A DNA stretch of 64,000 nt, taken from contig PDLQ01000014.1 in the NCBI GenBank assembly GCA_002591745.1, forward strand, positions 1-64,000. Direction: 5' to 3'. This document shows positions 17,757 through 28,105 of the stretch, piece by piece. The position numbers and the translations under genes are program-made. Numbering within the stretch: position 1 is the first letter of the stretch; each line of letters starts with the position of its first letter. The notes under the pieces were generated by a model. That model was not told the DNA's origin, did no database searches, and saw only the letters and a program-made list of their open reading frames with translations. The stretch comes from Lewinellaceae bacterium SD302 (GTDB taxonomy: Bacteria > Bacteroidota > Bacteroidia > Chitinophagales > Saprospiraceae).

Positions 17757-20700
17757 TTACTCCACGGTAACCCACTGTCCTTTAGTTCTGGCCATCACCT
17801 CCGGATCGTACATTGCTTCGGCCAACTGACTGGGTAGGTAATAGCGGCCGGGATAGGCGGCGGTCATCCGAATCCGGTATTCCTTACGGCGATTGTAACG
17901 GACGTTGAAGAACGTATTGACCTGGGCGTCGCGATAATCCTGGTATCGGTAACTGTTGTCGGTGCGGTCGCTATAGTCGCCATCCTCGTAGAGACGGTCG
18001 TCTTCGGATTGAATGAAGCCCATGCGTTCGTTGTTGATTTCCCAGCCACTGGCGGCGATCTGTTGCAGGGCCATGTTCTGGTAGTAGCGGTATCGATCGG
18101 TCTTGGGGGCAACATTGTAGACTGCTATGAAATCAGTACCGCTGGTGAGGTTGCTAACATCCAGTGGATTACCGTCCAGATCTTCGTAGCTGACACCTAG
18201 TTCAATACCATTAGAGCGTTCCACTTCCTCACCTGGCAGTGGCTTACCGCTGAGGATGGTCGTGGCGTAAACGGTTGTGTTGCCATTGTTGCGTAGGGTG
18301 AAGTTGCCGTCACTCGCCGTGGGTAATTCGATTTGAAGTAACCCGCTATTAGCCGCCAGTTGATTACTGCCACCATCGGGGGCTACGTAATCAACGTTGA
18401 CCACTTTGCTGCCCTGGGCGCTGATCTCAGCGTACTTAGTGAAAGCGGTAATGACGAAGGCAGCTTCCTGGGTGTTCAGGTAACGGCGGTCACCGACGTC
18501 CCTGGCCAGACGTAGAGCGAGTTGACCGGCGCGATCATTCATACCCAAACGCCCATAAACGGATAATAGGATAGCGCGATCACGGACACTGCTACCGAAA
18601 GTATAGCCCAATTCTCGGTAGTCTTCAATGACAACATTATTTGAAGTGAGTAAATCACCGGCAATGGAAGCTTTGCCGGTCAGGGCATAGGCGGCGGCCA
18701 GGAAAGAACGGGTATTGGTATTCAGCGATTTACCGGAACGGAGTCGGTTCATGGCACCCAAATCCGCCTTGTTGGCCAGAGCCAGGGTGAAAAGACGGTA
18801 AGCGTGGTCGAATTGTCGCTGCTGCGTGCTGCTGTAGTAATCGTAAGCCGAAGAGCTGCGCCAGTTGGCCACCGCATTTTGCTGGTACTTGATCAGCCGG
18901 TCCTTGGTACTGATGGGGATGGTGTAACCGGCGGCTTCTGCCTCCAGGAAGAAATGGAGGATGTAATTACTCGCCCAGGGGTGGGCTTTTGAGGCTCCGG
19001 GCCAGTAGCCCATACCACCGTCGGAAGTCTGGAAATTAACGAGCCGGTCGATGCCGCCCCGGACGTTGTTCTGCACTTCCTTTTTACGCTCGTCGGTCAG
19101 TTCCACCATCTTGTCCAGATTGACCTGGGCGAAAGCGGGGCCGGTGGTCTGTTCGGCGCAGCCGTAAGGATAGCGGATCAGGTAGCGGAGATGACGGTCC
19201 AGGTTCAGCGGCGGGAGCGTACTGACTTCCAGCGTAGCTTCCCGGCTATCCATATCCCCGAAAGGATTGTAATCGAAAGTTTTGCTCTCGCCGGCAGCCA
19301 GAACAAGATCTGTTGACCTCGATTCCAGGGGGTTGGGGTTTCGGACGTCGATCTCAATTTCCTGGGTAGTTTGAATGCCGTTACCTTCTGCCTTGACCAC
19401 GAAGCGGGCCACTCCGGTTCTCTGGCCGACCTGGAAGGGGAAACGAACCAATTGATCTCCGGGAGCAGAGAACGATACGGCCCGCGTCTTTGCTACTTTG
19501 AAGTCAACCAAACCACTTTCCTCCGTCACTGAAATGTTGGCATTTTTTACTTTACCGGTCATGGCGAATACATTAACGGGTAGTTCCATCGTCTCGCCCG
19601 GACCAATGACGCGGGGGAGGGTAGGGAGGATCATAAGGTCTTTGCGCACCGGAATGCTTTCACTGGCCTTTCCGTAGTTGCGGCCGCCTTCGGCGACGAC
19701 CATAACCCGGACGGCCCCAACGTAGTTGGGCATCGTGAAATCATGGGTAGCCTGGGCACCTGCAGCCAGAGAGAATGGCCCCAGGTGCATGACCACCGGC
19801 TCGAAGCGATTGGCCTTCTTTTTTTCGCCATCTCCATCCGCATCGCCGCCACCTACTGCCAGGATGCGGTTGAACTTGCCGTCCATACTACTGATGACTT
19901 GGTTGTAAAGATCGTAAGTGCGTACGGGCAAGGCCTCTTTGGCGAAAAAATCGTTCCAAAGGTCGGGCGTTTTAAAACGGGTGAGGCCCAACAGCCCCTC
20001 GTCTACAATGGCCAGAGTGTAATTCATGGATTGCCCATCGGCTTCGGCGACGGTGACGGAGAAGTTCTGCTCCGGCTCGTATTCGGTAGCGGTGGCTATG
20101 GTTGGCTCCAGTCTTGTTTCAGGATCGACCACCCGGATCGGGATAATGCCGTACTGTCGGATCGGTCGCTTGTTGATTGTTTCAGCGTGGGGCTGGATGA
20201 GCATGACCGAGGCATAAACGTTGGGTACCATCCGCTCGTCGAGTTGGATTGGGATTACCGACTCGCCGGGGGCTGCTTCAATCCAGCGGGTATCGATTAC
20301 GCCTTCTCCATTTTCCAGGGTGAGCAGGACCATACCACCGGATTCGCTGGAAAGGGTAATGCTGGTACTTTCGCCCGGAGCGTACTCCCGATCTTCCATA
20401 CGGAGGGGTAGCATGGCGGCGGCGTCCTTGTCGGTCTCGGTCCAGCGGGGGGAGCCTGCGTAGAAATAATCGCCGGAACAGTGGCCGCTTTCGGTATCAC
20501 AGACGCGCAGCAAGTAACGTCCCCAACGAGGTACGGTTACACTGACTTGCCCCCGGCCGTCGACGCTGGTAGTGACATCGTAGGTTTCGATGGCATCTTC
20601 GTGGCTACTGCTGTTGAAGCGGCTGACGTTATCATTATCGTCTTGCCACCAATAGCGCCACGTGACCCGGTAGAGACCAACGCTTAGATTACGGCCGTCC

Positions 20701-23405
20701 AAACCTTTGCCGTCTGGGTCAATGGCCGCTACGGACACGGGAGAAGCCTCACCGATGGGTAGTCTTTTGGAACCCCATTTAGTAGTAGGTACGCTAAGTC
20801 CAGCCATTGCATCGTAAGCCGAGACTTCCAGGCGAACGTTGTCAGAACTGAAGTTGCCACCCGGTTCATAAACTCGGGTATTGAAAGCCATTCGCAGAGG
20901 GCCCGGCAGTTCACTTCCGAGGGAGGAAAGGCTGAAAGAGGCTTTGCCGGCCGCATCCAGTCCATCTTCGAACAGTAGTTCTTCTTCTACATAATTCAGG
21001 GCACGGGCAGGATCGGAAAAATCGTAGTTAGGCCATTTTTCCTCGTATAGATTGGGTGCTTCCTGTAACTGACCACGAACTTCTGCGGTCAAGCCAGCGG
21101 CCGGGGCGCCGTGGAGCCAGGCGGCTTCTACCAGGACCCGATCGTTGGCAGGGCTGATCGGTCCGTCCTGAGCCGCCCGCAGATCGATCTTCAGACGATT
21201 GGGTTTGATCGTTTCGATCTTGAGGGATTTTCGGTAGGTCTGTCCGCCCACTTTCACGGTAGCGGTCCAGTTGCCGGTAGGGTCTTCGTCTGCGGTGGCG
21301 AAGTACAGGGGGTAGATCTGGCCGGCGGCGGGAGTGACGGTGCGGCGATCACGTACGTTGCCACGTACATCCGTGAGGGTGAAGTTGATCGGATAGCGGC
21401 TGGGAAGTTTGAGCAAGCGGTTTTCCAGTACAAAATTGAGGTAAACCGAATCGCCCGGCCGCCAGACACCACGCTCCGTGTAGAAGGTACCTTTTACCCC
21501 ACCGGCTACGGAACGGCCACCGGTATTGAAGCGGCTGGTGTTCAGGGCATTATTTTCGTTGAGGCGCAAATAGGCAACGTCCTTGTCCTGTTCGGCTACG
21601 ACGAAGATCGGCTTACGATCCGTTTCCAATAACCAGCGGCCGTCGACGTCGGTCGTGCCTTTCTCCAGTAATTGTTGCTGCTGGTCATAGAGGGTAACTT
21701 TGACGTTACTGGCGGGGCCTCCCGAAATCAGATCGGTGGTCAGCACTACGGTTTGTCGGTCATTATTCTGTTTGACGATAAGGCCGAGGTTGGAGGAAAT
21801 AATATTGCGGGTTAGGAAACGATCGGAGTTATAGTAGGCCGGTTTGCAGGGATCGTCACGATCTTCCCAGTCGAAGCCGTCGTACATCATTCTGTAGATG
21901 CCGTAATAATTACCGAGGATGGAGGGAGGTCCCTGGTCGAAGCCGATATATTTGGGTTTACGATCACCGTTGGCCGGGTCACGGCTGATGCCGAAATCAG
22001 CGGCAGTAACGCCACAGTCCTTGCGAGCATCGTCCAGAGCGTAGCCGATGCGGACCTGATAAATAGACTGGTCGTCCTGGTCGATGAAGCGGCTCAGGTC
22101 AACGGCAAAGTGGTTCCAGTCGTCCATGGCGTAGCCCGTTTCACTTAGTTCCTTGAGCGGAATGCGTTCCTGGTGAATAATGCGACCCACGCTGCTCATG
22201 CCGTAATTGTATTTCTGCCCGTCCAGGCTGTTGTTCATCAGGTATTGCTGAACGTTCTTAGCATAGATGCGGAAAACTTCCACCCTGACCGCTTCCAGTC
22301 CGATGGCTTCAAACGGAAATAACCGCTGCCCGCTGTGGGGCATGATGGCTCCATCGGCTGCGGCACGTAATTGGGGGGCGGGGCGGCTGAAATTGACCTG
22401 CCAACTGATGTCTTCTCCGAGCTCATTGCCTCGACTGTTCTTCAGCCCACCCGAGACTTGCAGGTTCTGGCTGCCACTGAGTTCGCTGCGCAGGTAGAGG
22501 CGAATGATGTTTACGTCTCTGCGGATATCTACGCGGTTGTTGTTGCCCAACCGGATCAGCCCGGTAAGGTCCTGGCTATCGCTGACCGGATCACTGAAAC
22601 GGAGTTCTACGTGAGGGTCACCGTCGGCCTTGTACTCTACGGTGAGTAGCTGGAAGTTGTTGCTGGCGGTTACCGGCAGGCTGCGTTCGCCCTTTGCGTC
22701 GCCGATTCCCTTACTTTTCGTGGCGTCCCAGCTGATCTTGACTTCCGAGGCTTTTTCGCCCCGCTTTACACCGTCTACGGTGAAGGAAAAGAGACGGTCA
22801 TCACCCGGTTCGGCGGCATAGCTGACGGGCAGTTTACGGTTGTTTTGAGTAACGGTGATAAAGTCGGTGAGCGCAGCCTGATCAACTCCATCGCTGGCAA
22901 TCACCGTGCCATTTAATCGCTGGGCTTCGGGTTGGTTGGGGTCGGGGGTGTAAAGTCCTTCAACGTTTACCGAGAGTTGGGTCTGGCGGACAGTAAAAGA
23001 AGTCGTGAAATTACGCACACCTTCCGCATCCGGGTATAGCTCTGTCAGGTCAATTGTAAGCAAATATTCCGATCCTTGCTCCCAGCCTGCTTCGTCGGGG
23101 ATAAGGACCAGCGTGCGGGCGTTTTCCCACACGGCACTTCCGTTAAAGGACGGAGAGATGGAGTAAATTTTATTATCTACTTCCTGACCGATCTGGTCGG
23201 ATTTGGCGAGGGCATCGGGGAATTGAATCTTAACGGTTTCCGATCGGCCGATCACGCCACTGGTATAACCGCTGATGAAACTGGAAAGGGTTTCCGGGGG
23301 CAAGTTCTCCGCCGGTTCGGCCTGGCGATCCTTACAAGCGGATAAAGCGAACAGAAAAATGAGGAACGGGAGTATGAAAACAGGTGTAAAACGGGTCTTT
23401 GGCAT
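17757..23405 (-). CDS. Alpha-2-macroglobulin family lipoprotein
   Basis: 1,882 residues, within the usual size of bacterial alpha-2-macroglobulins. The N-terminus (FLIFLFALSAC, Cys24) is a lipoprotein signal, so the protein is anchored in the envelope. The large N-terminal half contains MG-type beta domains (GTFYTERGVWRPGDSVYLNF), and the C-terminal half carries the complement-like thioester region with GCAEQ (Cys at ~1416), where Cys and Gln should form the internal thioester, then alpha-helical toroid repeats (SDGGMGYWPG). The family traps attacking proteases by covalent binding. The usual neighbour pbpC (PBP1C) is not present. One GCTACTTTG copy (19492-19500) lies in the gene and encodes DFKVAK on the coding strand. 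Confidence 0.9.
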   Translation of the reverse strand: MPKTRFTPVFILPFLIFLFALSACKDRQAEPAENLPPETLSSFISGYTSGVIGRSETVKIQFPDALAKSDQIGQEVDNKIYSISPSFNGSAVWENARTLVLIPDEAGWEQGSEYLLTIDLTELYPDAEGVRNFTTSFTVRQTQLSVNVEGLYTPDPNQPEAQRLNGTVIASDGVDQAALTDFITVTQNNRKLPVSYAAEPGDDRLFSFTVDGVKRGEKASEVKISWDATKSKGIGDAKGERSLPVTASNNFQLLTVEYKADGDPHVELRFSDPVSDSQDLTGLIRLGNNNRVDIRRDVNIIRLYLRSELSGSQNLQVSGGLKNSRGNELGEDISWQVNFSRPAPQLRAAADGAIMPHSGQRLFPFEAIGLEAVRVEVFRIYAKNVQQYLMNNSLDGQKYNYGMSSVGRIIHQERIPLKELSETGYAMDDWNHFAVDLSRFIDQDDQSIYQVRIGYALDDARKDCGVTAADFGISRDPANGDRKPKYIGFDQGPPSILGNYYGIYRMMYDGFDWEDRDDPCKPAYYNSDRFLTRNIISSNLGLIVKQNNDRQTVVLTTDLISGGPASNVKVTLYDQQQQLLEKGTTDVDGRWLLETDRKPIFVVAEQDKDVAYLRLNENNALNTSRFNTGGRSVAGGVKGTFYTERGVWRPGDSVYLNFVLENRLLKLPSRYPINFTLTDVRGNVRDRRTVTPAAGQIYPLYFATADEDPTGNWTATVKVGGQTYRKSLKIETIKPNRLKIDLRAAQDGPISPANDRVLVEAAWLHGAPAAGLTAEVRGQLQEAPNLYEEKWPNYDFSDPARALNYVEEELLFEDGLDAAGKASFSLSSLGSELPGPLRMAFNTRVYEPGGNFSSDNVRLEVSAYDAMAGLSVPTTKWGSKRLPIGEASPVSVAAIDPDGKGLDGRNLSVGLYRVTWRYWWQDDNDNVSRFNSSSHEDAIETYDVTTSVDGRGQVSVTVPRWGRYLLRVCDTESGHCSGDYFYAGSPRWTETDKDAAAMLPLRMEDREYAPGESTSITLSSESGGMVLLTLENGEGVIDTRWIEAAPGESVIPIQLDERMVPNVYASVMLIQPHAETINKRPIRQYGIIPIRVVDPETRLEPTIATATEYEPEQNFSVTVAEADGQSMNYTLAIVDEGLLGLTRFKTPDLWNDFFAKEALPVRTYDLYNQVISSMDGKFNRILAVGGGDADGDGEKKKANRFEPVVMHLGPFSLAAGAQATHDFTMPNYVGAVRVMVVAEGGRNYGKASESIPVRKDLMILPTLPRVIGPGETMELPVNVFAMTGKVKNANISVTEESGLVDFKVAKTRAVSFSAPGDQLVRFPFQVGQRTGVARFVVKAEGNGIQTTQEIEIDVRNPNPLESRSTDLVLAAGESKTFDYNPFGDMDSREATLEVSTLPPLNLDRHLRYLIRYPYGCAEQTTGPAFAQVNLDKMVELTDERKKEVQNNVRGGIDRLVNFQTSDGGMGYWPGASKAHPWASNYILHFFLEAEAAGYTIPISTKDRLIKYQQNAVANWRSSSAYDYYSSTQQRQFDHAYRLFTLALANKADLGAMNRLRSGKSLNTNTRSFLAAAYALTGKASIAGDLLTSNNVVIEDYRELGYTFGSSVRDRAILLSVYGRLGMNDRAGQLALRLARDVGDRRYLNTQEAAFVITAFTKYAEISAQGSKVVNVDYVAPDGGSNQLAANSGLLQIELPTASDGNFTLRNNGNTTVYATTILSGKPLPGEEVERSNGIELGVSYEDLDGNPLDVSNLTSGTDFIAVYNVAPKTDRYRYYQNMALQQIAASGWEINNERMGFIQSEDDRLYEDGDYSDRTDNSYRYQDYRDAQVNTFFNVRYNRRKEYRIRMTAAYPGRYYLPSQLAEAMYDPEVMARTKGQWVTVE

Positions 23406-23512
23406 GAATTCAGGAATTTAGGGATGGACTTTACCGACTAATCATCTTTATCGGCGGCGTGGATGAACAATATACCGCCAGTCTACTTATCTAGTCCAAC
23501 AAAGTCCAACAA

Positions 23513-24154
23513 ATGCACGAAAAACTAGCGTTTTTCCCACTTCAACTCGTCGTTTACCCCGGGGAAGCGCTGAACTTGCATGTTTTCGAACCCCGATACC
23601 GCCAGCTGATTCGCGACGCCGAGTCGGAAGGGATCACTTTTGGCGTTCCCACGGTGATCAAGGGTGAAATGCTGCCCATTGCCACCGAAGTGGAGTTGGT
23701 AGAAGTCAGCAAACGCTACGCCAGTGGCGAGAGCGACATCCGGACCATCGGGAGGAGAGTGTTTCAGATCAAAAAATTTCACCCCACCCTGGGGCGTAAA
23801 CTCTACGCCGGCGGTGATGTGCAATACCTCTACGTAGAAGAAGAGGAGGACTATTTGATCAACGAAGAGATCGTGGTGCTCATCCGGGAGATTTACCGGG
23901 CGATGAAAGTGGACAAATTCGTCAAGCACGCCCATCAGGGGTTTCGGACCTATGACGTCGCTCACTACTGTGGTTTCGATTTAAAGCAGGAATATAAATT
24001 CCTCACCTTATTCAACGCCGTCGAGCGGCAGCAATATATGCTCGATCATCTGCGAACGATTCGGCCGGAACGAGACAGCTCCCAGAACGATATGCTGCGC
24101 AACCGAGCGGAACTGAACGGTCACTTCAAACACCTGAATCCGCCGAAATTTTAA
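23513..24154 (+). CDS. Lon substrate-binding (LON-N) domain protein
   Basis: 213 residues. The first ~190 residues are a stand-alone Lon N-terminal domain: FFPLQLVVYPGEALNLHVFEP at the start, RYRQLIRDA, then FGVP. In Lon protease this domain binds substrates. Here neither the AAA+ nor the protease domain follows. Free LON-N proteins are widespread and of unsettled function, perhaps in protein quality control (inference). The gene starts 107 nt downstream of the divergent macroglobulin gene and ends just before a repeat element. The start ATG sits behind a short direct repeat of AGTCCAACAA. Confidence 0.8.
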   Translation: MHEKLAFFPLQLVVYPGEALNLHVFEPRYRQLIRDAESEGITFGVPTVIKGEMLPIATEVELVEVSKRYASGESDIRTIGRRVFQIKKFHPTLGRKLYAGGDVQYLYVEEEEDYLINEEIVVLIREIYRAMKVDKFVKHAHQGFRTYDVAHYCGFDLKQEYKFLTLFNAVERQQYMLDHLRTIRPERDSSQNDMLRNRAELNGHFKHLNPPKF

Positions 24155-24160
24155 GGCAGG

Positions 24161-24340
24161 GCGACTTCAAAGTAGCAAAGCTTCTGGGAATCCAGCACTT
24201 TTCGCTGTCCAACCAGAGCAAGACGGGAACGGGGTACGGACGAGCCCGGGATAATCAGGGGGGCGATTCCCGACTAAGCACGTTGGTTCGAGGTATTCGT
24301 ATGAGATACAATTTCCCGGAAACCCTGCTACGTTGAAGCC
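24161..24340. repeat. Inverted-repeat element carrying GCTACTTTG-type ends
   Basis: Left arm 24161-24191 (GACTTCAAAGTAGCA, then TTCTGGGAA) is matched in inverse by 24311-24340 (TTTCCCGGAAACC, then TGCTACGTTGAAGCC), about 25 of 30 positions. The ~120-bp interior has no ORF. It lies between the Lon-N gene and lepA, and the arms are one exact and one diverged copy of the window-wide repeat. Confidence 0.6.
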
Positions 24341-24396
24341 ATAAAAACCAATCGACAGTAATACACGTTTTTACACTATACAAACGGACTAAATAG

Positions 24397-24404
24397 TATC
24401 TTTG
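24397..24404 (+). promoter_or_regulatory. TAnnTTTG -7 box directly before lepA
   Basis: TATCTTTG fits TAnnTTTG and ends six nt before the ATG at 24411. A normal start-site distance would place transcription initiation at or next to the ATG, implying a leaderless or near-leaderless mRNA. Confidence 0.5.
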
Positions 24405-24410
24405 CAGGCT

Positions 24411-26198
24411 ATGAAGCAGATTCGTAACTTTTGCGTGATTGCGCACATCGACCACGGTAAGTCAACTCTTTCCGATCGCTTGCTGGATTATACCCAATCC
24501 GTGACCGAGCGGCAGAAAAAGGACCAGTTGCTGGACGATATGGACCTGGAACGGGAGCGCGGTATCACGATCAAGAGCCACGCCATCCAGATGAACTATC
24601 TCCACACGGATGGAGTAGAGTACGTCTTTAACCTGATCGACACTCCGGGTCACGTGGATTTCAGTTATGAAGTGAGTCGTTCCATTGCGGCCTGCGAGGG
24701 CGCTTTGCTGCTGGTGGATGCCACTCAGGGCATTCAGGCTCAGACGATCTCGAACCTGTTCTTGGCCCTGGAGCACGATCTGGAGATTATTCCCGTGCTG
24801 AACAAGGTGGACATGCCCACCGCTATGATCGAAGAGATGGCCGACCAGGTGATCGATCTGCTGGGCTGTGAGCGAGAAGACATCATTGAGGCCTCCGGGA
24901 AGACCGGGATCGGCGTACCCGAAATCATGGCCGCGGTGGTAGACCGTATCCCACCACCCGTGGGCGACCCCGAAGCACCGCTGCAGGCGATGATCTTCGA
25001 CAGTATGTTCAACCCGTTTCGGGGCATCATCGCTTACGTACGGATCAAGAATGGTACCCTGCGTAAGGGGGATAAGGTCCGATTTATTAATACCGAAGGG
25101 GAGTACACCGCGGATGAGATCGGTGTGATGAAACTGGAAAACGAACCGCAAAAGGCCATCAGCGCCGGTAACGTGGGCTACGTGATCACGGGCGTAAAAG
25201 TCAGCTCCGAGATCAAAGTGGGGGATACCATCACCCTGGCCGATGAGCCCGCCGAAGCTTTGGATGGGTTCGAGGAAGTGAAGCCAATGGTTTTCGCCGG
25301 CATCTTCCCGTTGGATAACGACGATTACGAGCCGCTACGCGACAGCCTCGAAAAACTACAACTCAACGACGCCAGTCTGGTCTTCGAACCGGAGACATCC
25401 GTGGCCCTGGGCTTCGGCTTCCGCTGTGGCTTCCTGGGTATGCTGCACCTGGAGATCGTTCAGGAACGCCTATTCCGTGAGTTTAACATGGACGTGATCA
25501 CCACTATTCCCAACGTGAGCTATCAGGTACGGACTACCGGCGGCGATGAAAAATGGGTGCGTAACCCGACGGACCTGCCCGACAGCAACCACCTGGATTT
25601 CGTAAAAGAGCCGTTCATCAGCGCTCAGGTGATCACCACTACCGACTACATCGGTGCCATCATGAACCTCTGCATCGATAAGCGGGGTATCCTGAAAAAA
25701 CAGAATTACCTGAGCCCCGAGCGGGTAGAGTTGCAATTCGACCTACCGCTGGCCGAGATCGTCTTCGATTTTTACGACCGCCTCAAGTCGATCACCCGCG
25801 GCTACGCCAGTTTCGATTACCAGCCCCTTGACTACCGTGAAAGCGCCCTGGTCAAACTGGACATCAAGCTCAACGGCGAAAACGTGGATGCGCTCAGTGC
25901 TTTGGTCCACCGGGATAAGGCCCAGGCCTTCGGTCGCCAAATCTGTAAAAAGCTCAAGGAACTTCTGCCCCGTCAGCAGTTCGTGATTGCCATTCAGGCC
26001 GCCGTGGGTGCTAAGATCATCGCCCGCGAGACCATCAGTGCCATGCGTAAGGACGTGACCGCCAAATGTTACGGTGGTGACATCAGCCGGAAGCGGAAAC
26101 TACTCGAAAAGCAGAAAGCCGGTAAGCGGAAGATGCGTCAATTCGGTAAGGTAGAGGTGCCGCAAAAGGCGTTTTTGGATGTGTTGAAACTGGATTAA
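24411..26198 (+). CDS. lepA: Elongation factor 4 (LepA), ribosome back-translocating GTPase
   Basis: 595 residues from ATG 24411; an in-frame TTG at 24402 lies inside the -7 box and is not a credible start. The G1 motif AHIDHGKST (11-19), the switch region [21 protein letters not shown] and NKVDMP form the GTPase domain. Domain II, two alpha-beta domains ([12 protein letters not shown] is typical in form) and the LepA-specific C-terminal domain follow ([20 protein letters not shown]). It acts on ribosomes in the cytoplasm during initiation, assembly or stress. Length and motifs are complete. The gene is monocistronic and converges with the 26415-27917 gene. Confidence 0.97.
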   Translation: MKQIRNFCVIAHIDHGKSTLSDRLLDYTQSVTERQKKDQLLDDMDLERERGITIKSHAIQMNYLHTDGVEYVFNLIDTPGHVDFSYEVSRSIAACEGALLLVDATQGIQAQTISNLFLALEHDLEIIPVLNKVDMPTAMIEEMADQVIDLLGCEREDIIEASGKTGIGVPEIMAAVVDRIPPPVGDPEAPLQAMIFDSMFNPFRGIIAYVRIKNGTLRKGDKVRFINTEGEYTADEIGVMKLENEPQKAISAGNVGYVITGVKVSSEIKVGDTITLADEPAEALDGFEEVKPMVFAGIFPLDNDDYEPLRDSLEKLQLNDASLVFEPETSVALGFGFRCGFLGMLHLEIVQERLFREFNMDVITTIPNVSYQVRTTGGDEKWVRNPTDLPDSNHLDFVKEPFISAQVITTTDYIGAIMNLCIDKRGILKKQNYLSPERVELQFDLPLAEIVFDFYDRLKSITRGYASFDYQPLDYRESALVKLDIKLNGENVDALSALVHRDKAQAFGRQICKKLKELLPRQQFVIAIQAAVGAKIIARETISAMRKDVTAKCYGGDISRKRKLLEKQKAGKRKMRQFGKVEVPQKAFLDVLKLD

Positions 26199-26232
26199 AT
26201 GAGCGTCTGAAGCTTTTTTAGGTGCTAATTAA

Positions 26233-26295
26233 AGCCTCGTACTATGCTCGCTATTAATGAGTGTAGTTCCACGGAGTACAGATAGTACGCAGGCT
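26233..26295. terminator. Long hairpin between convergent lepA and the helical-repeat gene
   Basis: AGCCTCGTACTAT (26233-26245) pairs with ATAGTACGCAGGCT (26282-26295) apart from one bulge. The 216-nt gap has no other structure I recognise. There is no T-run, so this may be a repeat relic rather than a canonical terminator. Confidence 0.4.
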
Positions 26296-26414
26296 ATTTC
26301 GTGCGTATGTAGCTTAATGTCTGGTTGGTATTTGATTCGCTTTGCTCCGCTGAAGTATTAGTCATGTAAGGTGCCAGGGCTTAATAGCTGACTAAAATAT
26401 GAGTATCCACAAGC

Positions 26415-27917
26415 CTACCTCCCTTCCAACCAGTAAATCACTTCAAAAAACCGCAAGCATTTTTCCTCGTAAGGCTCATGCTTGATGGTTGCCAGCTGGC
26501 TTTTGAGTTCTTCCAGTAACGGCGGCCAGTCAGCCGGTTTTTCCTTTACTAATTTTCGCAAGGTCGCCAGCGTCAGTGTATGTACTTTTCCGGCGTAATG
26601 GTTGCGGCGTACGGTGCGGCTCAGATTGTCGATGGCGTAATCAGCCAAGTAGAAATCGCCGCTTTCCAGGTAGCCGATGGCCTGCATGAGGCGGGTGTTA
26701 ATGATCAGATCGTCGCGCAGAGTAGCGGTAGAAGAATTCTGGATGTCTTGTAATTGCTGGTCGGCGGCGGCATAATCTCCCAGGGCGAAGTAGACGGCAG
26801 CAAATTTATAGCGGATCAGATTGCGGCGGTGGGCGGGGAGATTGCCCGGTTCAAAAACCTGGTCGTTAAGCATCTCGTTGATTACTTCCAGGGCCACGGA
26901 CCAGTCGCGGCGGGTCAGGTGAACGTTCAGGCGGCATATCTGCCGGTAAACCAAAGCGGTGGACTGGCTATTGCGGTTCAGGCTCTCCCAGCGGGCGGCG
27001 TAGAATTCATTGAGGCGATCGGCGTAATTATTGGCGCGGCGCTCATCTCCGACGAGGAAGGAAAAAGCGTTGGCGTAATAAATGGAACGAACGAAAAAAT
27101 CCGGATCCCTCACCTTCATTTTCTGGTCCAGATTAAAGCGGTTGTAGCAATTTTCGGCATCTTCCAGAGCGGCACTGAAATCAAGCAGGATATAGTTGCG
27201 CCACATACTGGCCAGGGAGGCGTTGGCCAATTCAAAAAAGGTAGGCGGCGAATTGGGGTAGCCGACGAAACGCTCGCGGTTCACCTTCCAGAACTCCAGG
27301 AATTTTTCGCGTTGCACCTGGTTACGGGCGTGGCCATTCAGAATGTAGTACCCCTGGATCTGAATGTTGATATTGCTCTGAAAGCTGGTGCGCAAATTTC
27401 GTTCGGCCCGCTCCTGGCTTTCCTCCACTAATCGGTCCATTTTGTTTTTTACTTGCCGGGAGCGGGTGACGTGGCGGGCTTCGATCAGCTTCTGAAACTC
27501 CAGAATTTCGCTGAGCAGGTAGTCGAAATTATAGCGATCGGCCAGGTCCCGCGCCTTTTCTAAAGTTCGTAAAGCATCCAGGACCAGGCCTTTGGAATAA
27601 AGGATCCTGGCAAAGTCTACCCGTCGTCGTACGTCGAGATCTTCCTCTTTTTGCAGGTGGATCAGCCGCAGACTCACGAGTAATTGCTGGTAAAGATGCC
27701 GCTTCAGGTTGGCGAGCTTGGTGGCATTGCCTTGGGCGATTTCCCGGAGTAGTGCCTCTTCGTCGGGCTCTTTTTGGGCGGCCATGGCGTCGAATAGGCG
27801 AACGAATAGAGGTGATTCTTCTCCCTGGCGACCAGCAAAAAGTTTAAAGTTGCGTTTTTCGCTTTTACTCATCTGTTTGATGAGGCGGTGGCAGCGGGTT
27901 TTTATGGAATATTCCAT
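26415..27917 (-). CDS. Conserved helical-repeat (TPR-like) protein, unknown function
   Basis: 500 residues with no signal peptide or membrane segment. Almost the whole chain is predicted alpha-helical, with A-A-x-x-Y patterns (ALRTLEKARDLADRYN, YFALGDYAAADQQLQDIQ, YLESGDFYLADYAIDNL) that resemble TPR-like solenoid helices. The N-terminus LIKQMSKSEKRNFKLFAGR resembles a group of uncharacterised Bacteroidota proteins that I know only as hypothetical. Met15 (ATG at 27875) is an alternative start in front of this motif. Probable role: protein-protein interaction scaffold (inference). It is convergent with lepA and divergent from the PII gene, with no operon partner. Confidence 0.7.
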   Translation of the reverse strand: MEYSIKTRCHRLIKQMSKSEKRNFKLFAGRQGEESPLFVRLFDAMAAQKEPDEEALLREIAQGNATKLANLKRHLYQQLLVSLRLIHLQKEEDLDVRRRVDFARILYSKGLVLDALRTLEKARDLADRYNFDYLLSEILEFQKLIEARHVTRSRQVKNKMDRLVEESQERAERNLRTSFQSNINIQIQGYYILNGHARNQVQREKFLEFWKVNRERFVGYPNSPPTFFELANASLASMWRNYILLDFSAALEDAENCYNRFNLDQKMKVRDPDFFVRSIYYANAFSFLVGDERRANNYADRLNEFYAARWESLNRNSQSTALVYRQICRLNVHLTRRDWSVALEVINEMLNDQVFEPGNLPAHRRNLIRYKFAAVYFALGDYAAADQQLQDIQNSSTATLRDDLIINTRLMQAIGYLESGDFYLADYAIDNLSRTVRRNHYAGKVHTLTLATLRKLVKEKPADWPPLLEELKSQLATIKHEPYEEKCLRFFEVIYWLEGR

Positions 27918-28105
27918 GGGGCGAGGGAGAAGACTGTATCGTTTTTGGAATTCACATTTATAAACTCAAAAATAGTCATTAAAAGCTAAGTATAGGTAAT
28001 TGTTAATCTTGATTTAATATTTTGGACATTACAAGTTGTGCGGACTAATGACTATGCCACCAAAACAACTCCCTTCATCTTTGTGCGCATAATCGCCACC
28101 GCGTT

